Assembly: GCA_021234155.1 (NCBI GenBank)
Contig: JAJEKV010000028.1
Location: 10,742,134 to 10,806,133 of the forward strand
Source of the DNA: Isoetes taiwanensis
Taxonomy: Eukaryota > Streptophyta > Lycopodiopsida > Isoetales > Isoetaceae
Reading direction: 5' to 3'
Length of the DNA stretch: 64,000 bases
Shown here: positions 1 through 10,925 of the stretch, one piece after another
Position numbering within the stretch: position 1 is the stretch's first letter
How the letters are laid out: the number at the start of each line of letters is the position of its first letter
Notes under the pieces: model-generated
Seen by the model: the letters and a program-made list of their open reading frames with translations, nothing else
What the model was told of the DNA's origin: nothing
Databases searched by the model: none
Translations under genes and position numbers: made by a program

Positions 1-1830
1 TATCCAAACACTTTTCCATTGTGGTCGAGGGACTAAGATGCCATCTATTAGATGGAGGCGGGATTTCGTAATGCACAAGCAATTTATACACGAAGACACA
101 AACCGCCTCGGCCGGGATATCCCGATGGCAACCCCATATGACTACCTCAATCAGGGACCAGAATCCCGTGGGCAACAATGCAAAGAATATGATTCCAGAC
201 ACTACGTCCCCATCTGTACAACAAGAACTTTGTTCTAAATGCTTCCCATGACATGAGATTGTTGGCTTCAAAGATAAGCACTGAACATCCTTAGCTATTT
301 GGCCTCAATCCCTGTGTACCCATTTCTGCTGCCTAAAGATCATGCTGATACAAAACATCTGGGAGAAATCGAAGAAAATAAGAAATGAGAATATATGGCA
401 AAACCAAAATTGAAATTAAAGATGACATGAGAAGTTCATAGTATGAGAAGAAGGGCCAGAAAGATATGCATATCGACACCTATGCCCTGCAAAAAATATG
501 ATATATTTAGATGTGAAGGAGGTTGTTGCTCCAACTTTATGTCCCTTGGACAGATATAACTCTCATTTTTTAGCAAAGAAATAGCAAGGCTTAAGAATCA
601 TCATCTACATAGAAATTGAAAAAAGGTCGTAGATGATGACGTGTGGAAGATATCCAAATTGATGTGGGATAGAGAGATGTCCACCAACCCATTTTGGCAC
701 CCTCAGTTCCCATGAATTCAAAACAAAAAAGGGGCTGCCTTTGCTTAAATGAAGTGCATTTAATGTTGTGCTTTGATAAAAGAAAATAATATGGGCAAAT
801 AAAAAAGAAGAGCAAAGATAAGGAAGTTACTGGTTGCAAAGGTAGTTGGGACTCCCTCCCAGAGCTGCATCACATCAAACAAACATTATAAATCGGACTT
901 TGAAGTTTGAATACATTTAACAAATGATCGGACATTCCCAATCATTTTTGATGCACAAATTGGCATATGTTTGGCAATTAGCTTGCATGGGTGACATCTT
1001 TAAACTTCAAGCTAAATCAAAGGTATGAAAATTTAGACCAGACATAATATGCCATTTCCATCCATGGCAATAGAGGGATGGAAAATCCAATATTTAATTA
1101 AGATTAATCTAGTTAGATGAATTTATGTATAAAGACCAACCAATAGAGTACCAAAAACAACTTGTGTTGCAGAATCAAGAATGTTGGCAAACAAAGCAAA
1201 GTAGTTATTCCTGGCCTGATTCGTCTAGAACTGCCTGCCTATCACTTACTTCTAGTGTATATTTTATATTCTTCTATCAGCTTGTCTAGTATTACACTTG
1301 TCCAGAAGCCCAAGCCCCTACACCATAATATTACAAATGCAAGGTTTTCCTGAGTATTACATATTATCCATGGATAGTGCAGCACCCATTTCCTTTAATA
1401 TTGGATAAGCTGCTGTAACTCAAAGACCTATTATTTCGTTGGATAAGCCCTTGCCTCATGATGGGGGGTTAGAAATATGATGGGATATCTAAGAAAAATG
1501 AAATGCAAAGATCTGTTGACTTCAAGTCACCACGTGACATCTTAATGTACTAAGGGGATACATCTACTACATAGAAGATATTCATCACCTTCATAGTGGA
1601 GATGTGAACTGTTTAAGTAGCATAGGTTTGCGAACTCATTTTTTCAACATTACTAAAGTGCACCTGAGTAGAGTGGCCTTTCTAGAAAAGCAAGTCTGAG
1701 TGGCATTTCTTTGCAGCAGGAAACACTGGAGCTGTCGTTGGCTGCCTCACATATCAAGTGTTCTATGACATAGAATTGCATGATGTGAAAAGCAACTCTT
1801 TGGCATTTTATGGCTGGTATTAGCATTTGC
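1..1830. other. Non-coding left flank
   Basis: AT-rich sequence with only short, unconserved open frames on both strands. I recognise no protein domain, RNA gene or terminal repeat. It may hold introns or downstream exons of a minus-strand gene suggested by the candidate exons at 1831-2010 and 2291-2375. Confidence 0.4.
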
Positions 1831-2010
1831 CTGGCTCCAAAGCCTGATTTTCCTCTTCATTAATGCAGCAAATTCTTCTGTTTCCATGAGGTTGTCTAAG
1901 CTCCAAGCTGGGCCTGCAGTCATTTTCCTCGTTTCACTAATCCAGTTCAATGCATTGGAGTAATTCACCAAACTTCGCAACACATTGGTCTTCTGACCAC
2001 TCACACTTCC
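1831..2010 (-). CDS. Candidate internal exon of an unidentified gene
   Basis: This is exactly 180 nt and fully open in one frame (60 residues). On the minus strand it follows a pyrimidine-rich tract ending in AG and is followed by CAG|GCAAAT, which would be a GC-AG donor. The residues look coding: a mixed hydrophilic helix with segments such as ALNWISETRKM and WSLDNLMETEEFAALMKRK, and no low-complexity bias. I do not recognise the family. A second possible exon of the same gene lies upstream on that strand at 2291-2375, but the two do not join in frame without a stop, so the gene may be broken or an exon may be missing. Splicing is inferred from motifs only. Confidence 0.3.
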
Positions 2011-2290
2011 CTTGAGGAAAGGCAAAATAATGGATGGAGTAATTAAATAATAAATGTTGAAGAGAACTGACATTTAATCTAACATATAACCTTATGAGAG
2101 GTTCTTCATCCTATTGTCCTTCCCGAAAAAAGATCTATTATGCAAAACCCATGCTCACAGTCCATGTCAAAATGATCGGTTCTGCAACCAACTCTAATGC
2201 CACGCATATGTAATGAAAGGAATCTTACATGACATTTTTACAAACTGGGATGCATAATTTATCTCATACATTTGGCAGCCTGTTATTTAC

Positions 2291-2375
2291 CTAGCTGCGA
2301 GTAGGTGGCATGGCAATGTCATTTTCCAGCCATTTTCCTTCATAGTAAAGCTTAAGCTCCATTCCAAAAGCAAGA
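2291..2375 (-). CDS. Candidate exon or exon relic
   Basis: On the minus strand the segment between TTGCAG and GTAAAT reads with coding-like composition, including MELKLYYEGKWLENDIAMPP, and ends in an in-frame TAG just before the donor-like GTAAAT. It could be a terminal exon, or an exon whose last codon has mutated. The family is not recognised. It is listed because it lies 0.3 kb upstream, on the same strand, of the candidate exon at 1831-2010. Confidence 0.22.
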
Positions 2376-2514
2376 CTGCAAGTCTGATGTAGACATTTGA
2401 CAATGGAGTATTATCAAAACCATGGGCAATGGCATAATGGGAACAATGAATATGAACAGATAAATGCATCTTAAGTAAGTGTATAAAGCGTACATATTTA
2501 GTGCAAGACAAACC

Positions 2515-2697
2515 TCACACCAGTGCAGTGTTGTTTGACATTATGCCAGCTTCTTGCATCCACCAGAAAACTTCAAGGGCATGGAGGCCTTGTCCATGTT
2601 TGCATGTCCAGAAATATTTCCATCTCAGCCACTATATTTGAATATTTCGATCCTTCAAAGATCTGCAGTCTTTTTCCACACTCCCAATACCTAGCAT
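2515..2697 (-). pseudogene. PLS-type PPR repeat remnant
   Basis: Read on the minus strand, one frame gives GSVEKDCRSLKDRN, then a TAG, then CKHGQGLHALEVFWWMQEAG. Known plant PLS-class PPR proteins have the same landmarks in this order: 'CGSVE-A-VFD', 'RNVVSWNAMI', 'GHG-EAL-LF--M--AGV-PN'. About one and a half repeats survive and the conserved Trp-Asn-Ala stretch contains a stop, so this is a relic and not part of a working gene. PPR proteins bind organellar RNA; nothing about a target can be said from this fragment. Confidence 0.5.
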
Positions 2698-3703
2698 ACA
2701 TATCCTACAGGATGTTTCATCAGACTCATACTTCCTCTGAACGAAGTGGCCATGTATGAGCCTCCCTTGCACTATTTCTCCTTGTGTTGATTTTATGCTC
2801 TTTCTTTGCATTATCTAATCAAGGATTTACTGAAGATGCTATGAGTCGCTTCCACATTTCGCACAAAACTAAGGTCCAATTTTTACAGTTTGATCATGAA
2901 TCAACCTGTCTTGTTCTACGGCTCCCATACTGGCACATGCTTTGAGGATGCTTAGAAATATAACACTTGTTGGTTATGCACTTTCTTGTTGCATTTTCCC
3001 AAAACATTTAACACAATGAAACCTTCATTCTACTGTACATATCATGCACGAAATCACTACATCCCATAGCACAGCAGCGCTCTGATGACTTGTCAAAAAC
3101 TTCCACTTAAAGTACATCTCAATGAGGCCTGATGCCACCACAAAGAAGAAAAATGTTGATAATGTGCCGAAGAGAGGATGTCAGCTTGCATACTGCAAAA
3201 GTGCCAAGAAATAAATATTTTCCACTTATCCTATCTTTGGATTTGCAGATATAATTGCACATTATGTATACTCGCTCGACGTGCATAGTATCAGACTTTT
3301 AAGTAACTGAAGACTAAATCGTTGAAGCTACAATTATCTGAAAAGATACATTTACCTGAAAAGCACCAATCTTGATGTACTACATTGGCATGCATTTAAT
3401 GTAGTACAGTTGTAAGTAATGACAAAATCATTGAAGCCACAACTATCTGAAAAGATACATTTACCTTGGTGAGAATTCTGCTCAAACAGGAAATAAACAT
3501 TCAAAAGCAATTCGACCAGATGCTAATGGAGTAATTGTGATTTAATCAAATGCATTCAGGAAAAAGAAGCACGGTGAAGATACCAGTATCAACTAACTCC
3601 AAACATCATGAGGAATGCTTGTTTGTTGGTTTTTTAAGGACAAAGAAAAAGGACAAAGAAAAGATACGACAACAAAATTGCTTGCCTGTGGCTGGCTGTT
3701 ATT
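2698..3703. other. Non-coding spacer with a short direct repeat
   Basis: No gene recognised. An imperfect direct repeat of about 50 bp (around 3315-3357 and 3417-3466) shares the phrase ATCTGAAAAGATACATTTACC, so a small local duplication occurred here. Confidence 0.45.
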
Positions 3704-4114
3704 GACAATGGATTTTGGAAGCTCAAAAGAGCCCAGATATGCTGCTTTCTTGCATAATTATTAGCTTACATGCTTACTCTGTTGCCTCTCTTACCAATAT
3801 AACTGGAACTTAGCTAGCTCCATTAAAGCTCTGATATAATGCTACAAAAAAGGGTTTCCTTAGAAAAGTGGAGAAATGTGAAGGAAGTAGTCTAGGAACC
3901 TGAAGTAGTCTAGACAATGGATTTTGGAAGCCCAAAAGAGCCCAGATATGCTGCTTTCTTGCACAATTATTAACTTACATGCTTAGTCCGTTGCCTCTGT
4001 TACCAATATAACTGGAACTTAGCTAGCTCCCTTAAAGCTCTGATATAATGCTACAAAAAAAGGGTTTCCTTAGCAAAGTAGAGAAATGTGAAGCAAGTAG
4101 TCTAGGAACCTGAA
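3704..4114. repeat. Tandem duplication, 2 x about 205 bp
   Basis: The stretch beginning GACAATGGATTTTGGAAG at 3704 recurs at 3913 and runs almost unchanged through GTCTAGGAACCTGAAG. Differences are scattered substitutions plus a 1-nt change in an A run. The units abut directly and carry no recognisable coding content, so this is a simple tandem duplication. Confidence 0.9.
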
Positions 4115-4929
4115 GATCAAGCCAAAGATTCTTAAATGCTTTAAATATGAAGGTTCCAAACTCGTGTTACTTCAACCCGGCACTGAAACATTTTATTTAT
4201 TAAACCGAAATTCAAGAAAATAAAATAGGAAACGGAGGATCTCGCAACTCAATTCAGGCAATTGCTAAAATGAATGAGAAACCTATTCTAATCACAATAC
4301 TGAGTAGATGTCAAAAAGTTTCCATGAACCAGGACCTATCATGATGACTCAAATGCTTCCAGGTTCCCAATCAAATGTATTCCTTTCATTCATCTCTACG
4401 TTGATCAATATTGCAACCTTGTATTCATATTCTAGCCACATGGTTAGACCAGAAAAATCAGACAAAAGGAAGAGAAAATGTAAGATTGTCTACCTTCTGT
4501 CGACTCCTCCCAATAAAACCCAGCAAAAGAAAGGCAAAATGAGAACTTATCCACCTTCTGATGACTCCTGCCTCTGAACGCCTCCCTCTAAACAGAGAAA
4601 ATATTGCAACTCATACTTACACACATCGATTCATATGAAGTATAATCTGTATGTGTGGTTTCAGACATCTCGAAAACAAATAACGTGCATCGGCCGCTTT
4701 TTATAGTCTTGAAAGAATCCATTTTGTTGTATGCAAATCCCCCTCCATCCGGCATAAAATGCCCCCGGAGCCACGCGCCTCCGTGATGTGGACAAAAATT
4801 TAGACACTTTGAGCACAACACACATTTTCAGACAATCTGAAAACTTTTCAGTACCGGAATATCCAAAAACCTTAGGGCCATCCTCTAAAAAAAATTCCAA
4901 AAAGGTTTTTTTCCATACCGGAAAAACCC
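4115..4929. other. Non-coding spacer
   Basis: No convincing gene. Short frames on both strands have no recognisable domain. The segment around 4660-4800 is more GC-rich than its surroundings and could be a 5' leader of a minus-strand gene, but there is no supporting exon. Confidence 0.35.
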
Positions 4930-5215
4930 AAATTAAAAGAGTTGATGTATAAAATCAACACCATTTAGTACATTCCCTCAAACCTTATAATATTTTGCAA
5001 ACCTCGTTATACAGTATACTAAAACTTGTACAAGCATATCCCACAAACGAGGATCGCTATCTACAATCTAGATCGAGGAATAAAGGGCAAACATGCCCAT
5101 CCAATAGCTCTCGATGCCCGAAGTCACTTTCGTGTGATATGCACCCAAACTAAAGGGGGTTTCAGGGGGATTTTAATTGAAAGTGTTGGATGTAATGGTT
5201 TGTTAATTTAAAAAA
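4930..5215 (+). mobile_element. Diverged, 5'-truncated copy of the long-TIR MITE family
   Basis: The internal part (AAAATCAACACCAT..., ...CCCACAAACGAGGA..., ...AATAGCTCTCGATGCCCG) and the right arm (ATATGCACCCAAAC, then AAAGGGGGTTT, then GGGGGATTTTAATT) match the complete element at 60669-61111. The left arm is not recognisable here. Several substitutions in the right arm show that this is the older copy. Confidence 0.75.
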
Positions 5216-5739
5216 ACAAATGACCCCTTTGGGGTCTTGGGAATTGTGTGGGGATAAGATACTAATAATTCTCATCACAAGCACAATAAGCATAAATCCT
5301 TCAAAAAGACCACAAGACCGATTGGTCATACTTGAACTCGTTCGACAATGGGGATCCATTAACATATCCAGAGTATTGGAAGAGATACTTATGCAATAAA
5401 TGTTTCCTAGAAGTAGTTATGAATTGAAGTACTTAGAAAGATTGAAGACAAAGGAGATATTATAACCTAAGCAAATGCGTAATGGAATTGCATAGAGTAT
5501 TTTAATGGTTCTAAGTTAAATTGCTTAACTTAAAATACCACGTGAACTTTCAATGGTTCAATGGTTTGGTGCAAAATATTATATATGTGGCTATGATCCA
5601 AAGAGTATCGTGTTTGAATAATGAATATGGAATTTTCTACATGCTACTGTGGGCATAGCATTCTTGTGAGTTTGAGAGAAGTAATCTTGTTATGCTAATG
5701 TACTGAACAAGTTGTGATTCTAAGTGTGTGATACCTAAG
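5216..5739. other. AT-rich non-coding spacer
   Basis: No gene or repeat recognised between the MITE copy and the duplicated 5' block. Confidence 0.4.
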
Positions 5740-5993
5740 TGTTTTTGGGTTGCCTCTAGGGGGGAAAACCCTTGCGTACGTGGGTTTGTGGCATATCCTA
5801 GGTATATGCTGTAATATACCTAGGATATGCTGGGGACTGCTCCAAACTGTTTGTTGCCTATAAAATGGCGATCTCCCGTGTTCTGATCGCGGACATTCCA
5901 ACCGGGCAACTGGCAGGGCAGACCCGAAGCTCCAATCTTGATGCTGGGCTCTGTGCTTCATGCAAGTCCTCTGAAATATTGCTAATCGGTTAA
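5740..5993 (+). repeat. Duplicated 5' block, copy 1, with hairpin and short ORF
   Basis: About 245 bp from GTTTTTGGGTTGCCTCTAGG to GTCCTCTGAAATATTGCTA recur at 12892-13123, just upstream of the PPR pseudogene. The block contains a perfect 17-bp inverted repeat (GCATATCCTAGGTATAT, 6-nt loop, then its complement) at about 5791-5830. Downstream, an ATG at 5865 opens a 42-codon frame (MAISRVLIAD...) ending at 5993. In the second copy the equivalent coding stretch is frameshifted. This could be a duplicated gene 5' end (promoter plus N-terminus) or an unrecognised repeat. Confidence 0.8.
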
Positions 5994-7065
5994 AACTCAA
6001 CTCCTACAAGGCGGCCATTTCATCTTGGGCATCGTAGCATATGTATGGCAAAAAAAAATCGGCGTCCCCATCCGCAAGTGAGCAACATAGCATAATAAAC
6101 ATGTTTAATTGTTGAAGAGTGTTTTAGGCTGCGACAAGATGAAGTGCCAACAGAAAACCTTGGAAATGACAAAGACTTGCTTAATCTGTGAGAATTGTTT
6201 TTCCTCAGTAGAGACAATTCATTGTTATATGGCAGGTAACTTATGTTGTCAGTGTATCAGTCTAGCGATTGCTTTTATAAGGTTTAGCTATTAAATTTCC
6301 TTTTAAACAGGGACTAAAGGGTATTTTAGCAGATGAAGAGGAGCTTCAACTACAAAAACCACTTACTTTTCACATGTAACCCCAGAGTTTTTCTCGATCT
6401 TAAGAAGGTAGTGAGGTTGAGGCATTGGATGTTTCCCTGGTAAGCCATTTTCTTCCTAGGAATTCTTATTTGTTGAAAAGCCAGTTTAGTTTAATAGATT
6501 TTTTTTTTTTTTGAAAAGCCAGTTTAGTTTGATAGATTACAACATTTATTGAGGTGTGCATAATTATCTGGAAGTTATGTACCTCCATTTTTTGCTTTGA
6601 ATTTTTGGTTGCAATCGCATAGAGTGATGCTCGGCTTTGGCGAATTCTTTCAGTTCTGCACATGAATGAGCCTTTGAATTATTTCTTAATGGCCATGACT
6701 AAGGGCCTCAAAACAATATACATTCCATAGTTGATATGTGGCCTTGTCAAGATGAACTCTGCAAATCTGCAGTAAAATCAAGTGCCCAAAATTTGTCTAA
6801 GCTTCTAGATGAAGCAACAAGGTGATATTTGTGCCTATGAGATGATGTGCAACCTCATGGAAAGAAACAGAGAGGTTAATATCTGTTGTAAAGGCTAGGC
6901 ACATTGGATGCCAAGATGCAGCTGTTGTGGCCATAGCAGACCTGAATGGAAAAGTATATGTTTAAGAGTGTGCGGTGTTTCATTAGTTGCACGAGACATT
7001 AAAATGACAGAGCCAAGATACTTAAGGTGTCTATAGCTAATGAAAGCTTGGAAGAAGGAAGGAAG
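5994..7065. other. Spacer with possible exon relics
   Basis: No gene can be supported. A plus-strand frame at about 6133-6231 reads MKCQQKTLEMTKTCLICENC and ends near CAG|GTAAC, but there is no second exon. A short direct repeat (GAAAAGCCAGTTTAGTTT-ATAGATT) flanks a T run at 6475-6540. Confidence 0.3.
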
Positions 7066-10000
7066 GAAGGAAAGAAGTATATTTTAACGTCCGTGGAGGC
7101 CAACTGGCCTATGAGACGGTCACAGTACAATATATCAAATAGTATCCAAACAGAAAAGAAAACCATAAAAGCCCTATACAATGTGTCTCTACCACTGGGA
7201 CGAAAAAACCCCCCATGTGGGAGGAAAAACCCTTGTAGTAGGCGTTCAAATTCTCTATGTGGGCGCTCAAATTCCCTGTGTTGTGAGGGACTCTCTGACG
7301 GTGAAGACTTGCAGAATGTAGGACGCGAGACGTGCAACCATTGGCGAAGCCAGCAATTGATGAATTGCTATCTCAGAGCATCTGAGATCGGCATGAGCTG
7401 CTCGGATGTGCGCATATGTCGGACGCTCCTGTAGAGCATGGTGTTCATCTTCTACTATCTATATGTGGCAACACTGGCATAATCTCTCATGCCGGGGGAT
7501 TCTCTGCCCTCCATCCGTACCCCAGCGGTCTGTCTCAATTCTGAGATGGTGGGACCCTGTCCTCATTGCAGCTATGGCTCTCCGTTTCTTGGTAGAGATG
7601 TGTGCCTTCAAATGTTGGTGTGGGCCATGTTCCAGCGACGGATTAATCTGCGTGTGGCAGATCTTTGTTTTGGGCTTCGCAAGAGTGAGCACATTCCACA
7701 GAGAGGCAGCAAAGCGCTCATTCAAATGCAGCTCCTGTTCGTCGCTATCTGGCATAGCCATAATTTGTTGATAGTCCATGGACCATCTTGAGAACCACAC
7801 CTTACAATGCTCCTGCCACACTCTCTTCAGGCGTTGTGGCCCTTGTGCCAATAACAGAGCCCGGGGAGGGAGACGTTGTGCATCCATTTCGTCAACCTTA
7901 TGGAAATATGCAAGGTGCCTGCTCATAGCAGAATGTTGCAGGGGCCAAAAACCAGTCTTATACAGCAAAATCGGATAAGGCACCGTGTCCTTGACGCCTA
8001 GGCTATATGTCAGGAAGGCCTTCTGTACCCTCTCTAGCTTATCCCAGGTGCTTTTGCTAATCGCTGGACCCCAGACCTCTACCCCATACAACAATACTGG
8101 TTCAACAAGTGCTCTGAACAGGTGCACTTTGCGTGTCCAATCGCAGAGATCTATTCTGTAACAGCTATTCTGCATTGCATACAGGGCTTTCCATCCCGCG
8201 CTGACCCTTCTTTCTACACAGTCATCCCATGGGCCCATAGCATGTTAGCAGAAAAATCGATTCCCAGATACTTAAAGGTCCTTACAACCTCCATCCTTTT
8301 CCTCTGTAATAGAAGTCTGGGATATCATGCTGCGCGGACAGGATTGCAAACAGCTTGGTTTTCTGCTGGTTCACGGTCATTCCTGCTATGGCACAGAATC
8401 CACTGAGAGCGTCCAAATGTTCCTGCATACTCCTAGATGTGTGGGACAATAAGCCCACATCGTCTGCATAGAGCAACTATTTTACTGTATATGCCTCTGG
8501 CAACTGTGGGCCACCACCTCCATGTTCTTGCATCCAGGTCTCCAACTTGTCAATATAGAGTCCAAAAAACGTTGGAGATAACGGACATCCCTCCCTATGG
8601 TGCTACTCACCCGATGATCTGACGCAGGCAAAGTGGCATATATTTCGTCATAGAGCCTGTATATGGCATTCTGCAAATCCTGTGGGACATGTAGCTCCTG
8701 CAAGCGCTGCCACAACAGGTCTCGAGGGACCGTATCATATGCCGTCTTAAAATCCACGAAACAGCAATACAAGTCACGTCGTATATTGTGATTAGTTTCC
8801 ATAAGAATTCTGAGAGTAAAAATATGGTCAATCGTGGAGTGGGCAGGGCAAAAACCTGCCTGGCCAACTGCACGTACTCCAGCTTCCTCAGCCCACTACG
8901 TTAACTTCTTCTCCAACACGCCTGCTAGAAGTTTTGCGAGTAATGGGCTCACCATGATCATACGGTAGTTGGTGGAGTCATCCCTACTTTCCATCTTATG
9001 AATAGGGGTGACCTTGCTAACCATCCATTCCTATGGGAGGCCCTCTCTAATGGCCTGATTGATTATCACTGTCAAAGGCCCTAGCAAAGCTGGCCCACCC
9101 CATTTCAGCAGCTCGACCTGAAGTCCCTGCAAGTCCTTTGCTTTACCATTAGCAAGATGTCTAAGACCCTGGTGGATGTCCTCCTCTGAAAGCTATAGCG
9201 GTTCTCCTAGCTGACCTGGTACCTCAGCGATCGCTCATAGGGGGTCATACAACTCCTCCAACCGTTGTCTCCACTGGTTTGAGGTAATATTGCCAGGTGG
9301 TCGATGCCTCTTATACAACACTCTACGCCAAAAGGCTTTTGGCTCAGTCATCAACAGATCAAACATGCGCTGCTGATTTTCTGCAATATACCGATGCTTT
9401 TTGGATTTCAGTAATGCCTTATAGTCCCTAATGGCCTGTTGCCGGAGCTGTGGATCTAAAATGTGGCGTAGCTGGCTCTTTAGAGCCTTACATTCAGTGT
9501 TAAACCAGGGGTTCCGAGGGGAATTGCGCAGTGTCCCTTCGCGGGGGCTTTCTTGCTGCAAAGCATTCAGTGGCTGCTGCGAGTAAGGCCTTCACCAACC
9601 ACTCACACTTATCATGCAATGTATAGAGGGCATCAATCCCCTGCAGCTCACGTTCAAGCACACCCTCATATTCTGCTTGCTTCCGATAGTTCGGGGTGTA
9701 TCCCAAACCTCGAGGGCGTCTATCTTGTGGCCACGCCACTGAGTATCTCCAATCCAAAGTGTCATAAAGTGGATAATGGTCTGACAAAGTCTCTTCATCT
9801 CTTGTTCTTGTGTCTGTCGCGAAATCTCTAATCATATCAAGTTCTGGCACTGGAGCTAGGAGATAGTCCATCACGCTGGCTCCACCATCGCATCTGTCGC
9901 TTATGCAAGTAAAGCCCCCTGATCGCGACCATCTGAGCATACCATTGCAGATCACCATGTCAAAGATCTGGCAGAGCTGGACCAACTCTTTGCCAAAGGC

Positions 10001-10925
10001 TCTAGAGACTGTATCCTGGGACCGTCTTGCATGCTGGGACACACTTATTTCTAGCGAAAGCGGGTTGGAGTCAGCATTTTCTTGGAAGGTGACCAACTGC
10101 CACTGTGTCGTACGTGCATTGAAATCTCCTAATAAAAACACATGAACCTCCTAGTGATACTGCTCTATGTCATCATACAGTTCCCTATAGGGCATATGCA
10201 CATCTATATCTGCCTGATGTACCCTGTAGAACTTAGAAGTTTCATGGGGTATATAACATCCTGCAATAAACAGTGGGCGATGGTGAGGCTACAACACTTG
10301 TATCCACAGATAGCGGTTGAGTCTATCAGCCTTGTGGAGCGAGACTATGAATGTTATAGCATCTTTGAAGTAGCATGCGACTCCTCCATATCCTCGCTTG
10401 CCATGACGCTCATTAGCCAGTGAGAAATGATGGTACCCTGGGATGTCCAGTAACAGATGACCACTATATTCCCATGTCTCCTGCAAGAAGATGATGTCCA
10501 TGCCTGTAGCAACTTCAACAATGCCCTTGCCTCGCTTCCAAGGGAATCCCCTACAGTTCCATGATACAATTCGAAGGCACCCTTCCTATGCTATCTGGGT
10601 GACTGCCCTATCCCAATCCCTCTGGAGGCTGCAGGAGTTGGGCCATTGGCAGGTGTTGGGGCTCCCCTGTCTGGCTCCGCTGCTGTGGGTGGTGCCTGGG
10701 TACTTGGTCCTGGATGTTGTGTGTGGTCTGCCATTCTGGAGGTGGGGGATCCAGAAGTGCTTGGCCCCCTAGTCGCCGTTTCTGCCACTGTTGGCCGTGG
10801 AGGCACAAATACCTTCATCTTGCCATTAATCAGGCCTGCCAATCCCCCTGCCTGCCTGACCTGTCTAATCTTTGCAAACTCCTCTTGCCTCTCCTTCTGT
10901 TGAGCCGGGGTCAGATCCATGTCTA
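7066..10925 (-). mobile_element. Non-LTR retrotransposon, I/Jockey-like, disabled
   Basis: On the minus strand the order is a Pro/Ala-rich N-terminal segment starting MDLTPAQQKERQEEFAKIRQ (10920), an APE-type endonuclease (DIIFLQETWEYSGH; LLGDFNARTTQW), a linker, a reverse transcriptase (CCFVDFKTAYDTVPRDLLWQ; YADD at 8459-8470) and a C-terminal domain (RALVEPVLLYGVEVWG). The element ends in a 3' UTR containing AAAACCC/GGGTTTT pairing (about 7197-7240), CTCATAGGCCAGTTGGCC and a run of CTTCC repeats near 7050-7076. No LTR or poly(A) tail is seen; a short tandem-repeat tail is typical of I-like LINEs. The reading frame is broken several times (see the coding entry), so it cannot move by itself. 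It lies between the two copies of the 245-bp block. Confidence 0.9.
7459..10920 (-). pseudogene. LINE ORF2 (endonuclease-reverse transcriptase), broken
   Basis: This would encode the endonuclease and reverse transcriptase that nick target DNA and copy the element RNA into it. Approximate segments are: N-terminal low-complexity region 10591-10920, endonuclease 9500-10560, linker 9235-9560, reverse transcriptase 8280-9200, C-terminal domain 7459-8238. The catalytic YADD is intact. Breaks include a frameshift near 8585 between GRDV and the FF-LY helix, an in-frame stop directly before LLYADD, stops after the NGKAKDLQG segment near 9033 and near 9235, and a shift near 9560 where the endonuclease runs into the linker. 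Decay is moderate, so the copy is old but not ancient. A separate ORF1 was not found upstream of 10920. Confidence 0.85.

Noticed and set aside
6109-6294. A Cys-rich 61-codon frame as a zinc-finger gene
   Set aside because: The CLICENC spacing does not complete a C2H2 or RING motif, and no neighbouring exon continues it.
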